From contig BLZA01000002.1 of assembly GCA_013423385.1 (NCBI GenBank), forward strand, positions 1 through 64,000: DNA of 64,000 bases. The letters are read 5' to 3'. Each line of letters begins with the position of its first letter. Within the stretch, counting starts at the first letter, position 1. The translations under genes were made by a program, and so were the position numbers. Positions 21,777 to 34,181 of the stretch are shown one piece after another. The notes under the pieces are model-generated. The model saw only the letters and a list, made by a program, of their open reading frames with translations, did not search any database and was not told the origin of the DNA. The stretch is from Naganishia liquefaciens (Eukaryota > Basidiomycota > Tremellomycetes > Filobasidiales > Filobasidiaceae).

Positions 21777-23092
21777 ATGACACTCTTCGCTGCGGACGCG
21801 ACTCCCCCTCACCACCGTTTCCTTTTCAAGCGCGTCGATAATTGTGAAACTGAAGGATGCCATATGGATATCTGGTTGCCAGATGGTATTCACAAGCAAA
21901 GCAAGCAAGGAGGGATTCCGATCGCCAGTCAGTATTGGATATGATAGTGCACTTCTCGCTCTGACTCAAAACTGATCTTCAGTCTTGATACACGGTGGAG
22001 CCTTCACTATGGGCTCGTCGCGCGATATTCCAGACAATCAAGTTGAATATTACCTCGAACACGATATTGCCGTCGTGTCCCTGGAATATCGTATGGTCCC
22101 GCAGTCAGTATATTTGCTTCACGTATGCAGGTAGCTGCTGAGATCGTTGTCAGCGTCATCCACGCCGAAATTCGGCAAGATCTGCTCGACGCATATATCT
22201 ATATTCAGCAGCGATTAAACGACAGGCTCGCGGAGGAGCTCAAGATCGATCATCCCATCCTCGACGTCCAGCGGTGTATTGCGTTCGGAGGCAGCGCAGG
22301 AGCGACCTCATGTCTTTGTCTTGTATGTCATAGCGTAAACACGACCACAGATAGCCCTGATTTTCCATATGTCAAAAGGCCGCGGATATCGAGACCCACA
22401 ATGACAAGTGTGCTGCAACTTTCCTCGCTCTGCCTCAGCTGAAGGCCATGATCTGCGCCTATCCCCTGACCGATCCCGGCAACCACTTTTCGCAACCTAG
22501 AGCTGCTTGGGCGGAAAAGGCGCCCAAGATGTTCCCGAACGATTGGGAATTGATCAAGGACTTTCCTACAGACGGAAAGGTTTGCACGGGATTTCCCTTT
22601 CCCGTCGGACGGTACATCTAGCACGAGTCCTTCAGCCGGCCTTGACTGACCTCTACCCCAGATTTGATTCTTGTCGGGAGCCGCGGTACCTGTTTGCGAG
22701 GTCGGCAAGTCTCCTGAGTTTCGTTTTCCATTGCGACTCTTGGGCTTATTAGACTCATCTAACAGGCAATGGCAACCCAGACGCTGAACAGCTTTCTTTA
22801 CGGCTGCGACGCTCCCTATTCGCCCACCGATGCCGCACTCAACCTAATCACACCGGATTATCCCCCGAGCTACATTCTCGCTGCGCTCGCCGACACTTTG
22901 ATTCCAGTCGAGCACTCGTTCATGCTGTACGACAAGTTGCAAGAGCATGGGGTTGAGTCATACATTACCAAGGTCGAGGGAGCGGCGCATGGTTTCGCAG
23001 AACGACCGGCATCTGACTGGCCCCAGGGCATGGATTACTGGAAAGATGCCATCAAGGATTCCGTCGATTGGGCTATAGCAAAGGTTCAGTAG
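21777..23092 (+). CDS. Alpha/beta hydrolase (HSL-type), multi-exon
   Basis: Second HSL-like hydrolase of the window. Start MTLFAADATPPHH; oxyanion hole VLIHGGAFTMG; then VVSLEYRMVP; nucleophile elbow FGGSAGATS; acid in LADTLIPVEH; catalytic His in GAAHGFAE. Exons join across introns beginning GTCAGT near 21928 and again near 22105, GTATGT near 22323 and GTTTGC near 22580. The last join needs a GC-AG intron, 22705-22765 (TCG|GCAAGT...ACAG|GCA), which restores the frame LFARSAMATQTLNSF. With no signal peptide it is probably intracellular. The substrate is unknown. Confidence 0.75.
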
Positions 23093-25146
23093 GGATCCAG
23101 CTTAGAGGTAGTTCTCCCGCATGGATCGATGTAAACGCGCGGATGAGCGGGACTGTAAAAGAGAATGATCCAGAGAAGGTCAACCTCAGACTCGTTACCC
23201 AAGTCTTTGTCATATCGCCCGCGATCAAGCGAGATGTTTCGAAACGCAACGCTCACAAACTACGTAGAGCTGAGCATTCCTCTCAAATCGGTGATTTTCG
23301 TGAGCGCATGTCGCAATCTGCGTGACTGTGACAAGGCTGAATTTTCCACATGATGCACATTTCCCAGTCTTCGTGTCTGGATCGGACGCAACAGATGCTG
23401 TTCTTCAGCTCTCAGCTTGGAATATGGCAGTTCGCCGTTGGAAAATTATGTCGCAAATTGTCATGCAGGAAGCCTCAGCGGCTCTCAGAATGAGTCAACG
23501 ACGCGGATGGCGCCAGCTGGCGCTTGTGTCTTTGAGGACGGTTGTTCGCAAAGCGAGGTGCAAACTGCAGAAAGCAACAGAGGGCAATGGCAAGGTCATG
23601 ATATTGTGTCTCCTGGTGTCATCCCAGAAGGCGCACAGAGCCGACAATTGATGTGCCATCTTCCAGTCGCAATCGCCAACGAAAGTGGGTACCGGGTTTT
23701 GGGCTTCGCGTTCGGTCGGACCATTCTGAGCAAATCTCGCGTAAGGTATTATTCGGTGGCTGTTGCACAGACGAGCGTCGAGTGCTGGAAAATAGTGTCG
23801 TGAATGGTCTGTGGCCGAAATGCAACTTTTGCTGCGGAAGATAGTCGGAGACAGTAAATTTCAAGTTTCCTCCTTTCATTGTGATATGCGTGCATTATTG
23901 TCGTTTTGAGGACATCTCGACAGCATCCGTATTCTGACGCACCCAAGTTTCTCTAAAAATTCGAATGCAAGTCAAAATGCGCTTGTTTTTTGTTGCACAA
24001 CCCTGTTGATATACTTACGGCCAGATATCATCCGATTTGCTCAACATTGATTCAATGTGATAGCAAAATCGGATCTTTGCGCACTAGCTGTTATGAAGTT
24101 AACAGAAAAAGGCGATATATGACTCCAGTCTGTCGTTTTGTGATAGTCTGTCGTTGATTTGCGAGCGGAAACAACGTAAATGACAAAAAAAGAACCGAAA
24201 TATATCTATGTCGAAGGCAGTGACATGACATGAAAATATCTGACCGAGGCGGCTGAAGAAGATCCGTTGGGCAGGCGATAAGCGGCAAAACAAGAGACGA
24301 CAGCAGACTCGAGACAAAAAGACCATCTTTCCTAACGTAATCTGAATTTACAAGTAGAAAACAGGCCTGTCTTTCTCAATCAGTCTCTCTTCAGTCTGTT
24401 TGTTGTGTTCTGTCTCATCTTGATTTCGCAATCTGCTTGGCGCGAAAAGTTTTGTGTGATTCGGATGCCTTCACAACATGCCAAAAGTGGCCTTCCAACG
24501 TGATGCTAAGCCGTGAGATATACGAAGCTGTTCGCGTGAGCTACACGAAGTTCTGTCTCGATCACGCCACTGGCTCATCTGACGTTGTACGCTGAAAACA
24601 TCTTGCTTGATTTCTGGATATCGAAATCGGACTCATAGCGTCACATAGTCTTGTGTCTTCTAGCAGAACAAACAAAATACTGTCTCAGCGAAAATTTTTC
24701 GAGTCCGTTTTTGCCCACACTGTTCCTCATCATTTGACGGAATACAGAAATAGGCGTGTGAGGTCGAGAGATGTGGCTTCTTGTACATCTCGCTGTGACC
24801 GTCGAGTCGGCTGCCTGAGCGCTGGACGATCTCCAGGCTCTTAGACCATGCTAATTCTACTGATCTCTGAAGACGACAACCCAATCTTTGAGAAGCATTT
24901 TCTGCGGCGGCTAATCGTTGTTAAGACAGATCAAGTCAGCCATCAATCATGCGACTCGTTCAAGAGAGTATAGCTAGCTATCAGAAACTTCATGTTTTCT
25001 TAAAATCATATAGTCACCAAGAAAAGTCGCATTTGCACCGAATTTCAGCGAGGATCTTTCCTGAAGTGTGGATTCTCACAGTGTTTAAGAAGACATGCGG
25101 CAAAAAAAGCAAAGAACTCGAACCCAAATTCCCTTGACAGTCACGT

Positions 25147-25250
25147 GTCAAACCAAGGTCGACTATTGAATGCCTTGGTATCATATGTCTATCATTGTAC
25201 TTACCTGTCAAGCCAAGGTCGATGATTGCATGCCTTGGCTTCACAGGTGA
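25147..25250. repeat. Two copies of a hairpin-forming repeat
   Basis: The phrase CCAAGGTCGA-N-ATTG-N-ATGCCTTGG occurs twice about 61 bp apart. The second copy is part of a larger hairpin, CCTGTCAAGCCAAGG, 14-nt loop, CCTTGGCTTCACAGG, with 14 of 15 positions able to pair. Confidence 0.75.
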
Positions 25251-27292
25251 GGTAGCACACAAAATTACGAGATAGGTTCGCATATATGCTGCCCTGCAGA
25301 AAAAATCTGTTCGCGCCAAGTGCGATCGCGCTAACGCGCCCAAGCTAGTTCACCATCATGTCCTGACTGCGAGCCGCAACAGATATCTTCCAAGATTCAC
25401 TGAGACTGTCCCAATTGTACTCGGCTTCGTCGTGAAGCACGTCTACAAATCATCGGACTTGATACCCTAAATTACCGAAAGAAATGATCACGCTGAGTAT
25501 GCTGTGTTATGAGCTCTTCGGTCGGAGATGGGGTGCACAACGCCGGAACGACAAAGTCTTTAGCTTGATAAGCGAGCAGCATTGGTGATCCTCGAAATAC
25601 TGCTGCTTCTTAACAGAGAGTCTGAGTGACTGCGGTTTTGACGTACCGTATGGGGTGGCAAGAGCGCAGCGAGATGTTATCATGCATATACTCGTCTGCT
25701 CGGATCACGATATTTCTCAAACTTTGTTTTCCTTTGAAGTTTCCCCGGGAACAGTAGAATCGAAAACTCCACATTTCAGTGTTCCGCAGTCATCGGGAGG
25801 CCATCGGACCCTTCTTGGCGGTTTTATTGAGCGTCAATCGCTCGGACGACGATACAAGAGTCACGTTAGTGCCGATCATCTGAATGAATCATGTACTATG
25901 GCTATAGCGACAATTGTTGTCGCTATAGCGGCAGTTTTGAGAAAAAAGAGAACCTACATTAGTTTTCCGAAACAAATGAATGCCTAGCGTAAGCGATGGC
26001 AAATGAGATGCATTAGGATACCTCACGGGTGATCTGCTATCGTATGTCATGGCGCGTCCGATAAACAGTCTGAAATCAAATTACAGAGATGACAAAGAAC
26101 GATGAAGGGCTTCGCATGAAAAAGCACTGAGTCACAATGATGCAATCGAACGTCCCAGATGTTCTCATCAATTTGGAACTTGAAGGTGCGGTCGTGTTAA
26201 TAAGTTGTTGCTTTTTGAAAGAAAACAAAGAGTCGCTCATTATTTCTACATTCTTTGTTATCTTGAAGTAAAAGAATTGTTTGGAAAGGTGAGATGAATG
26301 AGAGGTGTATTTCGTTACATGTCACGACGTCAGGAACAAGTGTTGGTCTGCTTTCGCATCCGATTTCCTGAAGCGGGAAAAAGGCTTCAACAGCACATTC
26401 AACAGCTAGATTGAGCTGAAATCAAGAATTAAAGGTGTCTTGCGCAATCGAGACATATTACAAGTCTAGGTGCTTTTATGTGACCAGCGTGCTTTGCCGG
26501 AGTCAACGACTTTACAGAAACCGTCATTACTAATGCCACATCACTATTCTGCATTTGAAGTGCGCTTCTGACGCAAGCTGCTTCGAGGTCATGTTTCAAT
26601 CTGCTCGACTCCTCCTAAGTTATATATAGACTCTGCAGTTCATTTTTACTTTGTTTGAGCATCCAACAAATCAGACGTTTTTGCTCTGATTTCATTAGGT
26701 CACACTTTTGTCAGTCAGAGTTGACTTAAATATCCATGCAACATTTCTGCTCTGATTCATTAGATTTTTTTCTCGAAATTCTTGTTGTACAGAGCAGAAT
26801 CGACTGATCTGAAGCAAAAAACGGTGACTTCGAGTGTTCATCAGTCATAAGAGTGGCTTTGGCAGATTGCTGAAGATCTGCTCGAGGTAAAGACATTCAG
26901 CCACCCAAGGTGGTCTGCGAGAATATGACAACTACTCACAAGACAAGTTCAAGAACGATGCGATACACTTCAGCCTTGCTAGGTTCCGTTCCCGTAGATA
27001 TTATGGTTCTGTACGCCACGAGCCTCGGACCCGCGGAGAGCTTTACCGTGGCAGATGTTACACTGGCGTACCTTTTCAGGAATGCAGAGACAAGGGCAAA
27101 TGAGGCTGGACAAGGCTTTGGCTTAGGGGCTTGATCAGACTCAGGAATTCGGCCTGTACTAAAGCTGAAATCATTCTAGTGGGGTTTGCCGTAACTTCTG
27201 GCTTCAAGATTCTGACCTACTAGAAGGGGTAGCTAGCATAGAGTTTCAGTCTCGAGAAAGAATCAGTCGGCGGTGGCTGTGCCTTTCTCTAA

Positions 27293-27386
27293 AAGAATCA
27301 GAGTAGAAATGTCTAATGAATATTAAAGGTCACTCCTAGTTAATGAAGAACTCACCTAAAAGAATCAGAGTAGAAATGTCTGATCT
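27293..27386. repeat. Direct repeat, about 25 bp, spaced 65 bp
   Basis: CTAAAAGAATCAGAGTAGAAATGTCT occurs at about 27292 and again at about 27357 with only neighbouring bases differing. Confidence 0.8.
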
Positions 27387-28807
27387 TTTAGGTGTTCGTA
27401 CAAAGTGGGAAACTAAATAAGAAGAGTTTATATATTGCTGCAAGATGAATCGAGCACAGTGAGATGACATATTGACAAACCATTCACCAGAAGCGCGATT
27501 GAGGCGCAAAGAATTTACGTGTCCTTTAAAAGTGACGTGGTGTTCAAAGTCGTTGATTCCCGACATTCTCAAACCGATGAAGTGTTAAATCGGAAATTAG
27601 GCTGTTGAATCACCTGAGTCTCTTAGTGAGCGTTTAAGCGACTCCAAAGTTCTCTGGAAGTATATCTACAGGCTAGGCAGAGCGCCGAATGATTGTTCGA
27701 GAAACGACAGTTGATCCACACGATAAAAACTTACGGAACGTACATGTTCGTGAATTTAATACCTTGGTGTAGCGACACGAACATTCGGTGATTCGTCACT
27801 TTGTTAGTCTCCCTCCCAATATCCAGCACCTTACCTGACATATGCTTTCCCTAATTGAAGTCGCATTCGTTTATAAAATAACATGGATCAAAAGTTCAGA
27901 AATTCAGATTCTCAATAGGTATCGATGCAGAGTCAGTGAGTTGATGATCCGGAAATATCGGAAACTAGGGAGAATGGCAGCCACTCGAGCTTTCAGTTAT
28001 GCGACCTTATATCAGCTTCAATCGCAGCTGGGAGCAGCTTTCACTGCGGTAGAACGGTTTGTCACCAATCACGACTGAATCACTTAAATGCGAGACATTA
28101 TCACGATATGCTCCGGACTGCTCTTCTGGGTGAATCAATCGAGTTCAACAACAAACATGCGTACTCTGGCAAAACGGCAAGAACTGAGCTTCTTTCTGGC
28201 GGCCTGGTTTCCGACGGCATATCATACGTTTTGAGGTTGTTAACCTCCAAATCGATAGGATTTCCCCATGATGAATGGGCCTTGAATGTCGTGCCCTGGT
28301 TCCGCGATAATCCGTCGAATATCTGTCCAACCATTCTTTCCAGGCTCTGGGCAGGCGGTACGGGACAGGACGAGCTCAAAGAGCGCAGCAATTACTTCGA
28401 TCAGTTGTAACTTCCGCGATCCTGTATTGTGGGATGATTCGACAATCGAAGCTCTTCATGACTTGACGATAGCTTGATCATCGCCATCATCGATGACTAG
28501 ACGCGCGGTCTCAGAACCTTTTCCAGGTCGCAGTAACATTTCACGAATTTTGCAGCATTAAAACCGCATCTATTCGCATTCGCTATGAGTCGCACACGCC
28601 ATATCATTCGCCTGAATACCAATTATCATCCCAGTTGCGCGTGCGAGCATCCGTTGGACTCATACATGTTGTGAATACACGTCACGACTCTCATATGACG
28701 CAGCCTCCCTTTGGTGTCACCCATCAATCACTCCTCCCTTTGGCTATTGTCCCTCTGATGGGCAACATATATAGACTGCTGTCTGTTGTTTTCCCCTCCT
28801 AGATCAA

Positions 28808-28905
28808 CCTGATGAAGTCACACGATTGACCTGTGACGTTCATCAGGTAAGTTGTAACGTCTCTACATTCACTATATACACGATTGACCTGTGACGTTCA
28901 TCAAT
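28808..28905. repeat. Hairpin plus partial direct copy
   Basis: CCTGATGAAGTCAC, a short loop, then GTGACGTTCATCAGG can fold into a stem. The loop and right arm (ACACGATTGACCTGTGACGTTCATCA) are repeated once more about 60 bp downstream. Confidence 0.75.
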
Positions 28906-29945
28906 ACAATGGCCAAAACGGGATCGAAAGACAACAATCTTGATATCGTACAAGGAAAACTCCAGAAGTGCTAGAACTCATCCCGATTAGACCCGGAGCC
29001 GAGGTGCACCCTCAGCTCTAGCTTCGAGAGACCCTTCTACCTGCGTTTGAGCCATTCTGGAACACTCAATGGTCCTCTCGCACTAGACACCTTCCGCTGC
29101 GTCCCTCTCCATTTTTCGTCGTTACCGATAAGCTGCGCTATGCTACCGCCAGACACTCCTCCGGCGGCCGCCGTAAGCGAGCGACGGCAGCGACTCATAG
29201 AGATGCCGCAGGCACAGAGAGTCGACTAGATGCCAGGAAACGATCACGACACCAGCGATGCTCATTAGAAGTATTTTTTGGTGTATGATTGTCGCAAGAC
29301 ATATCGAATAAGTAGCTTCAGGTGATACAGAATTGCGCAAAGAGTCGTGTTCCTGTGAGGCTTGTCGAACACGCCGATTCGGCTAAGGGGTGCTTGGGTC
29401 GCTGCAGTGCCTTAATCGGCCCGCCAGGATGCATTCCGCTGAGAGAAAGCAGAAACGTGGGCGCGCAAAGGTATCCGGATCTACCGAAGGCAACCTAATG
29501 CTGTGCCACGACAACGATCAGGAACAAGCCGATGAGCGGAAGGTTTGAAGAGCTGTTTACAGTCTCTGATCGAGTATTGGCGATGCTAGGTAGCCGGCGG
29601 CATGTCCAGGGCGCTGTAGAGATGACAACCGTCGCGTAATATTCTGCTGTCGGTTACTACCCAGCCCATGTGCTCTGCAGAAGATGCCTTGGCATTCAGC
29701 CGATTGAGCCAAGGCTTCCTTCCTGCCACGAGCAACTCAGGAGCATGTCACGAGCGAGATTGCTGTTCCGCTAGTGCCCCGCTTTGACATGGCATAGCCG
29801 AGATGTTCGGTCCGGGGCGAGCTATGGGAAGGGACATCATACAATACGACATCTTGGTCGACCGCATGTATTCAAGTTTCCTCAAGAGCCACATATAGAG
29901 AACTGGAACTCCACGGGAACACTCAAAGGGCATCGATCGTACATC

Positions 29946-31524
29946 ATGGAGACTATGAAACGCTCTATCGCGCCGATTCATTTCGATGGATACATCCTGT
30001 ATGGCAACAGTCCCGCAAAGCACGGCAAGATCCTTACTCCTGGTGAGCTCCTTCATGGTGTCGTGAGGATCGGTGCGAGCGATCTGGGGAAGGTCAAAGC
30101 TGTGCGGGTTGAAGCTGTTGGCAGACAGGTGGTTTCTTCCCGCATCTTGCGAGCATGAATCAAAGGACGTCTCGCTCATACTTTCCGCAAGATGACTGAA
30201 TATGGTGACAAGATAATCAACCCCGAATTGCGCCCGTATCAACGAATGGAAAAGACGTTCTTCCGACAAGCTGAGAACATTCCCCTCACTCAACCAAAAC
30301 AACTCGTGGGAGATTTCGCCTACTTTGACTTTGGTATCCGGATTCCCGATCATGACCTGTTCAAGCCCGCCGAGGAGACTTCAGTACAAGGGGGAAACGA
30401 GACAAAGCCCCTTCCCCCCAGCATTGTGGTGCAGCCAGCGGGAGCATCTAAGCCGATTGCGTACAGTCTGTATACGTCTCGCAATGGCTTGCCAGCTCTG
30501 ATGATTCTGCTTACAGACCGATACTATATCGAGATCCACGTCCAGGCTGAAGGGAAGCTGAGCAGGACATCAACGTCAGTGGCGATCAACAACTGTATTG
30601 CATGGACAACGTTAATTGGCCAGTCGATAGACTTGCCCTTCCATTTCTGCTCATGCCACTGGACACAATGTCATCTACCATTCCTGCAGGACTGGGCGGT
30701 GCAGTAGGCAAAATTGCGCCAGCAATACCCGCAACGTGGAACAAGTACCGCCCAAATGAAGTTTTGAGTATTGGTAAAGAAGAGAAAACGAGCTCCGGTG
30801 GCTTCCTGAAAGGACTCTTGAAACGCAAGGATTCCACCAGTCCTGCGTTGACGAGAGCGTAAGTCAAGGTGACCGTAAGTTGTTATTGCGTTCGGTTTGG
30901 CAAAGCTTCTGATTCTTTCCCAAGTTCGCCATGCCCAATCTAGCATCGTGGCCTCGCAATTCATCTATTCCTTTTCACCTCACTCTGACAGGCTCCTCCC
31001 CGTCGGACAATCTCGACCTGGGATCTCTCGCTCTCAACTTCCAGTTATTGCAGAGAATACGGGTGGTGGCAAAGGGCATGATCGAGGATCACCACACCAT
31101 CCGTCACTCGTCCGAGGACGAGGCGATTGCGAAAGGAAGGGACGGACGACACGCCAAAGGCGATTTCGCGGTCTTGATCACGGGAGATTGGCTTGAACCG
31201 TCCATCGCGTCGAACGAGGGATGCGAGGCCCAGAGAATAATCACCGGGGAATTGCAGGTCGGCATGCTGCCTTCGTTCATCAATGGCGGTCTCAGCATTA
31301 GAGTGAGTTCTGCGTATCCGTCAATACGGGCTACTGACTGGTTGTTTTCCTAGTACGGTCTCAAGCTCGAGGTGTTGTCGCTACCGACCTCTGCAAGGCA
31401 AGTATTCGGCTTAATCCAACCAGTGATATCTTCCGGCATAAGGGAGGGCCTTCCAGCATACGAAGAGAGGGAAGCACTGGTACCTCCCGCCTATTGGGCC
31501 GTGGAAGACTTGAAAATGGAATAG
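29946..31524 (+). CDS. Arrestin-like domain protein, multi-exon
   Basis: Probably an alpha-arrestin-like adaptor. The N-terminal part reads GKILTPGELLHGVVRIGASD then VKAVRVEAVG, the typical first strands of an arrestin fold. Next is TEYGDKIINPELRPY, a proline-rich loop ending SKPIAYSL, the strand WPVDRLALPFLLMPLD, and the C-terminal half with SIPFHLTLTGSSPSDNLD, IRVVAKGMIEDHH and FINGGLSIRYGLKLEVLSLP. It ends PPAYWAVEDLKME at the TAG at 31524; PPAYW is not a canonical PPxY but lies where arrestins often carry one. Several introns are needed; I am least sure of the one after AYSL. The start may lie upstream (an open frame extends to 29784). Confidence 0.6.
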
Positions 31525-32227
31525 CGCGGGTACTTTGCCGAGCTCCGTTTAGTGGTACCATGCGGCGCTAGATCAGAAACAGATGAAATGTAGGTATACA
31601 ATGAATAGAAGAATGATATCTCCTGAACATGACCACTTGCCTGGATCAGTAAGGAAATGAAGGGAAGTACCGCGAAGCTTGAGAATCGTCATTGGAACTA
31701 CTCGCTGAAATGCGCCCAGGAGTTCATCCGCCACATCGGGAAAGCAGGGGAAGCAGGGAGATCTTGAACGCGAGGAAGGTACTACTACGCTTGCTCTGCA
31801 AATATGAGCAACAAGTCTCTGCTTTGACTTTGCGGCGACATGATCCGCTTGGACCGGTTGTGTGAAGGCGCAAGTCTTGCTCTAAAGAACTGCCGGGAAC
31901 TGACCGTTGGTGGAGCTCACGCACATCCGTTCGGAAGCAGTACTTCCAGTTTGCCCTCAAACAAGCTGTCACACTCCTCTGGTATATACGCTTTGAGTGA
32001 TCTACTGTTTGAAAGGGTCATGATCTCCAACTTGAATACGAATTTGTCCAGTCTGGTTGCGAACAATGGCGCCGGATGTGAAGTCGATTTTAAGCAATCG
32101 CATACGCTCTCTGTGGGACGTCAAGTCCTTACTCGAATCAAGGCATACTCACGGGCATAATGATTTAGACATACAACGCAACGTACAAATTGCACAGATA
32201 CACGCGCGAGACCCTTTCACAACCAGC
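31525..32227. other. Convergent intergenic region
   Basis: Lies between the 3' ends of the arrestin-like gene and IMP4. No gene is supported. Confidence 0.4.
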
Positions 32228-33251
32228 CTACAGCTCTGTCCGCTTCTTCGCTGTTCGCTGATACGGGCGCAAGAGCCACTCGACGTCGGCCTCTGTCTGA
32301 TCTGCGGTACCTAATCGAATCTCGTATGCTATCGAGTCTGTCAGCGCGGATATCTCTGTCACGGCTGAGCTAGACAACACTCACGCTTCGCCTCGAACCT
32401 CGGCCCAACTTCTGCCAGCTGCACATCCTTGTGCGAATTCTTGACAAACACATGATGCCGGAAACTGATAAAGTCGTCCTCGTTGGCAAAAGTCATGACC
32501 CTCTTTGCGTCCTCCTTTGGTGGCGGGAAGAGCGCACTGAGAATGCCTTTGATGCGGCCTCCGAGTTTTGTGGAAAAGTTGTCAAAGATTAGATGCGGGT
32601 ATTGCTCGGAGACGGTCGAGGAGGATTGCGAGGTGATGTCGTGCCGCAGGGTGACATTGTTGAGCGTCAAGCTGAGGGTTGGGCCATGTGGTAGGTGTGA
32701 GATAATCATGGCGTCCGGGACTCCTCGATGTTCGTGAATCATGACGAGATCCGTGACTTGGTTTGCGCGGCAGGCTTCGACGAGTTCCTTCATAACGTAG
32801 TTTCCTCGATTTATACGGTAGGAATTGGGAAAGACGAGACGCAATTCCTGTTGAGATTCAGTTGGTGTCTTCCCCTCTGATGACCCATGTTGCTCACCTT
32901 TGAGAACTGCAGCAGCCTGGAAGACGGATCGCGTGAAGTGGTGATAACGATCTTGGGCTCGTAGAGTCCGACTTTTGCGTACTCGTCATCGATATGTGAT
33001 CCAGGTTCCCTCTGTGCCTCGTCCAGCACCAGATCCTTGCCCCCTAGTACACGTGCCTCATTCCTCAACTCTGTCGGCAGCTGCTTCCCCGTCGCCAGCG
33101 CGTCCTTGATCCGCTGTTTGCGCTCCCAGATGGCATGTTCTTGCTGCTCCTTGCTCTTCTTGTAGATGTATTCGCGGCGTTCTCGAGCTTGGCGACGGAG
33201 CTAGAGAAAAGGTCAGTCTCCGTCTGTCCTGATGGCCGCGAGACGTACCAT
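32228..33251 (-). CDS. IMP4: U3 snoRNP protein IMP4 (Brix domain)
   Basis: Subunit of the U3 snoRNP/SSU processome, which acts in the nucleolus in 18S rRNA maturation. After splicing it reads M-LRRQARERREYIYKKSK, then IVITTSRDPSSRL, ELRLVFPNSYRINRGNY, VTDLVMIHEHRGVPD, MIISHLPHGPTLSLTL, FANEDDFISFRHHVF and AEVGPRFEAK, and ends VEWLLRPYQRTAKKRTEL at the TAG at 32228. These are the Brix-domain landmarks of IMP4, at the usual length of about 290 residues. The first intron (33201-33248, GTACGT...CTAG) directly follows the ATG, so exon 1 codes only Met. It diverges from the small membrane-protein gene with about 220 bp between starts. Confidence 0.93.
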
Positions 33252-33472
33252 GATGGTGCGTGGCGGCAGACGGGGACAAGCACCGTTCCTCCCAACACAC
33301 TCACCTTGCTATATCTGCTCTGAAATCTCGAAAATCACGTGATCTCGTCGGCGGCCGGCATGTCTCGGACCGATTCGTCATCCCGCTCGGTCGATCTGGC
33401 CATCTCGTCTTCAACCATGCATGGGGCTGTTTGCCACTCGGGGCGACAACAGTCGGCACAGGACACCGCGCT

Positions 33473-34181
33473 ATGAGTCTGGGACGCATATTCCAGCCAA
33501 GTAAGCCAGTGAAGAAGTGGACTACAGCCCTGCTAAACACGCGCAGGAATCGATCCGTCGCAGTCGAGCGATGACGCCGCTAGCAAGAATATGACGATGG
33601 AGGACTACAAGGCGATCCATCGAGTGAGTCTTCTGTCGCAGAGACCAGATAATATGCTGAATGGCGCTCAGCGGACAACAGAGCTCGGATCATTCACAGG
33701 CTTTGGTCTTGGCGGGCTTTTGAGTGCGTAATCTGGAGGATCACCCTTCCGCAGATGCTTACAATCCGTTGCAGCGTATGGCGTTGCCAAAGTCGTAAAG
33801 CCACCACCATCCCGGAACATACTCTTTCTGACATTCTTCTGTAAGCATCGTATCACTGCACACTCACACATCCGCTGAGGCCTCTCCCCAGCCTCTGCAA
33901 CAATTCTTTCCATGATGAGCACACACTATCTGCTCTCCGATTCCGTGAATACAATCCGTCAAGCGCAAAAAGCCGGGCCTCACCGGAGCGACGTCGAACA
34001 CGGCGGCATGTTCGACGATGCCGCAGCAGCAGCAGCAAGGGATAAATTTTCAAGAGCTCAAGAGGATCCAGAACTCAGTAGCTGGAAAGAATCGCACAAG
34101 GCAACTCATGGCATGGAGAGTGGAGTAGCGGGACTCGAGCATCTCGAGGATCGGTACGCAACAACGCGTGGGGACCATTGA
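33473..34181 (+). CDS. Small predicted membrane protein, about 155 aa
   Basis: Uncharacterised. Splicing GTAAGC...CGCAG, GTGAGT...CTCAG, GTGCGT...TGCAG and GTAAGC...CCCAG introns gives MSLGRIFQPRIDPSQSS, then EDYKAIHRRTTELGSFTGF, GLGGLLTYGVAKVVKPPP, SRNILFLTFFSSATILSMM and a hydrophilic C-terminal tail with an Ala run. Two hydrophobic segments flank a Lys/Pro turn, which suggests a two-span membrane protein, perhaps mitochondrial or ER. It has no known domain that I can name. Confidence 0.65.

Larger units (their letters stand above)
23093..29945. other. Gene-free island with AT-rich core, 6.9 kb
   Basis: No recognisable gene in nearly 7 kb. From about 23.9 to 28.0 kb the base composition is visibly more AT-rich than on either side, with many runs of T or A. 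Open frames are short (the longest about 100-128 codons, e.g. 28108-28410 plus and 23417-23803 plus) and have no domain or splice support. It contains hairpin-forming repeats, TATA-like stretches (26625, 28768) and short direct repeats listed separately. It could be old intergenic DNA, decayed elements, a non-coding RNA locus or a chromosome landmark. Confidence 0.5.

Noticed and set aside
26620-28790. TATATATAGACT-like stretches at about 26625 and 28768 as paired LTR promoters
   Set aside because: The similarity is limited to about a dozen bases and no longer repeat surrounds them.
30460-30545. A fourth stop-free 51-bp intron in the arrestin-like gene
   Set aside because: A different acceptor joining AYSL to EAEQDINVSGDQ keeps the downstream frame, while the 51-bp choice does not.
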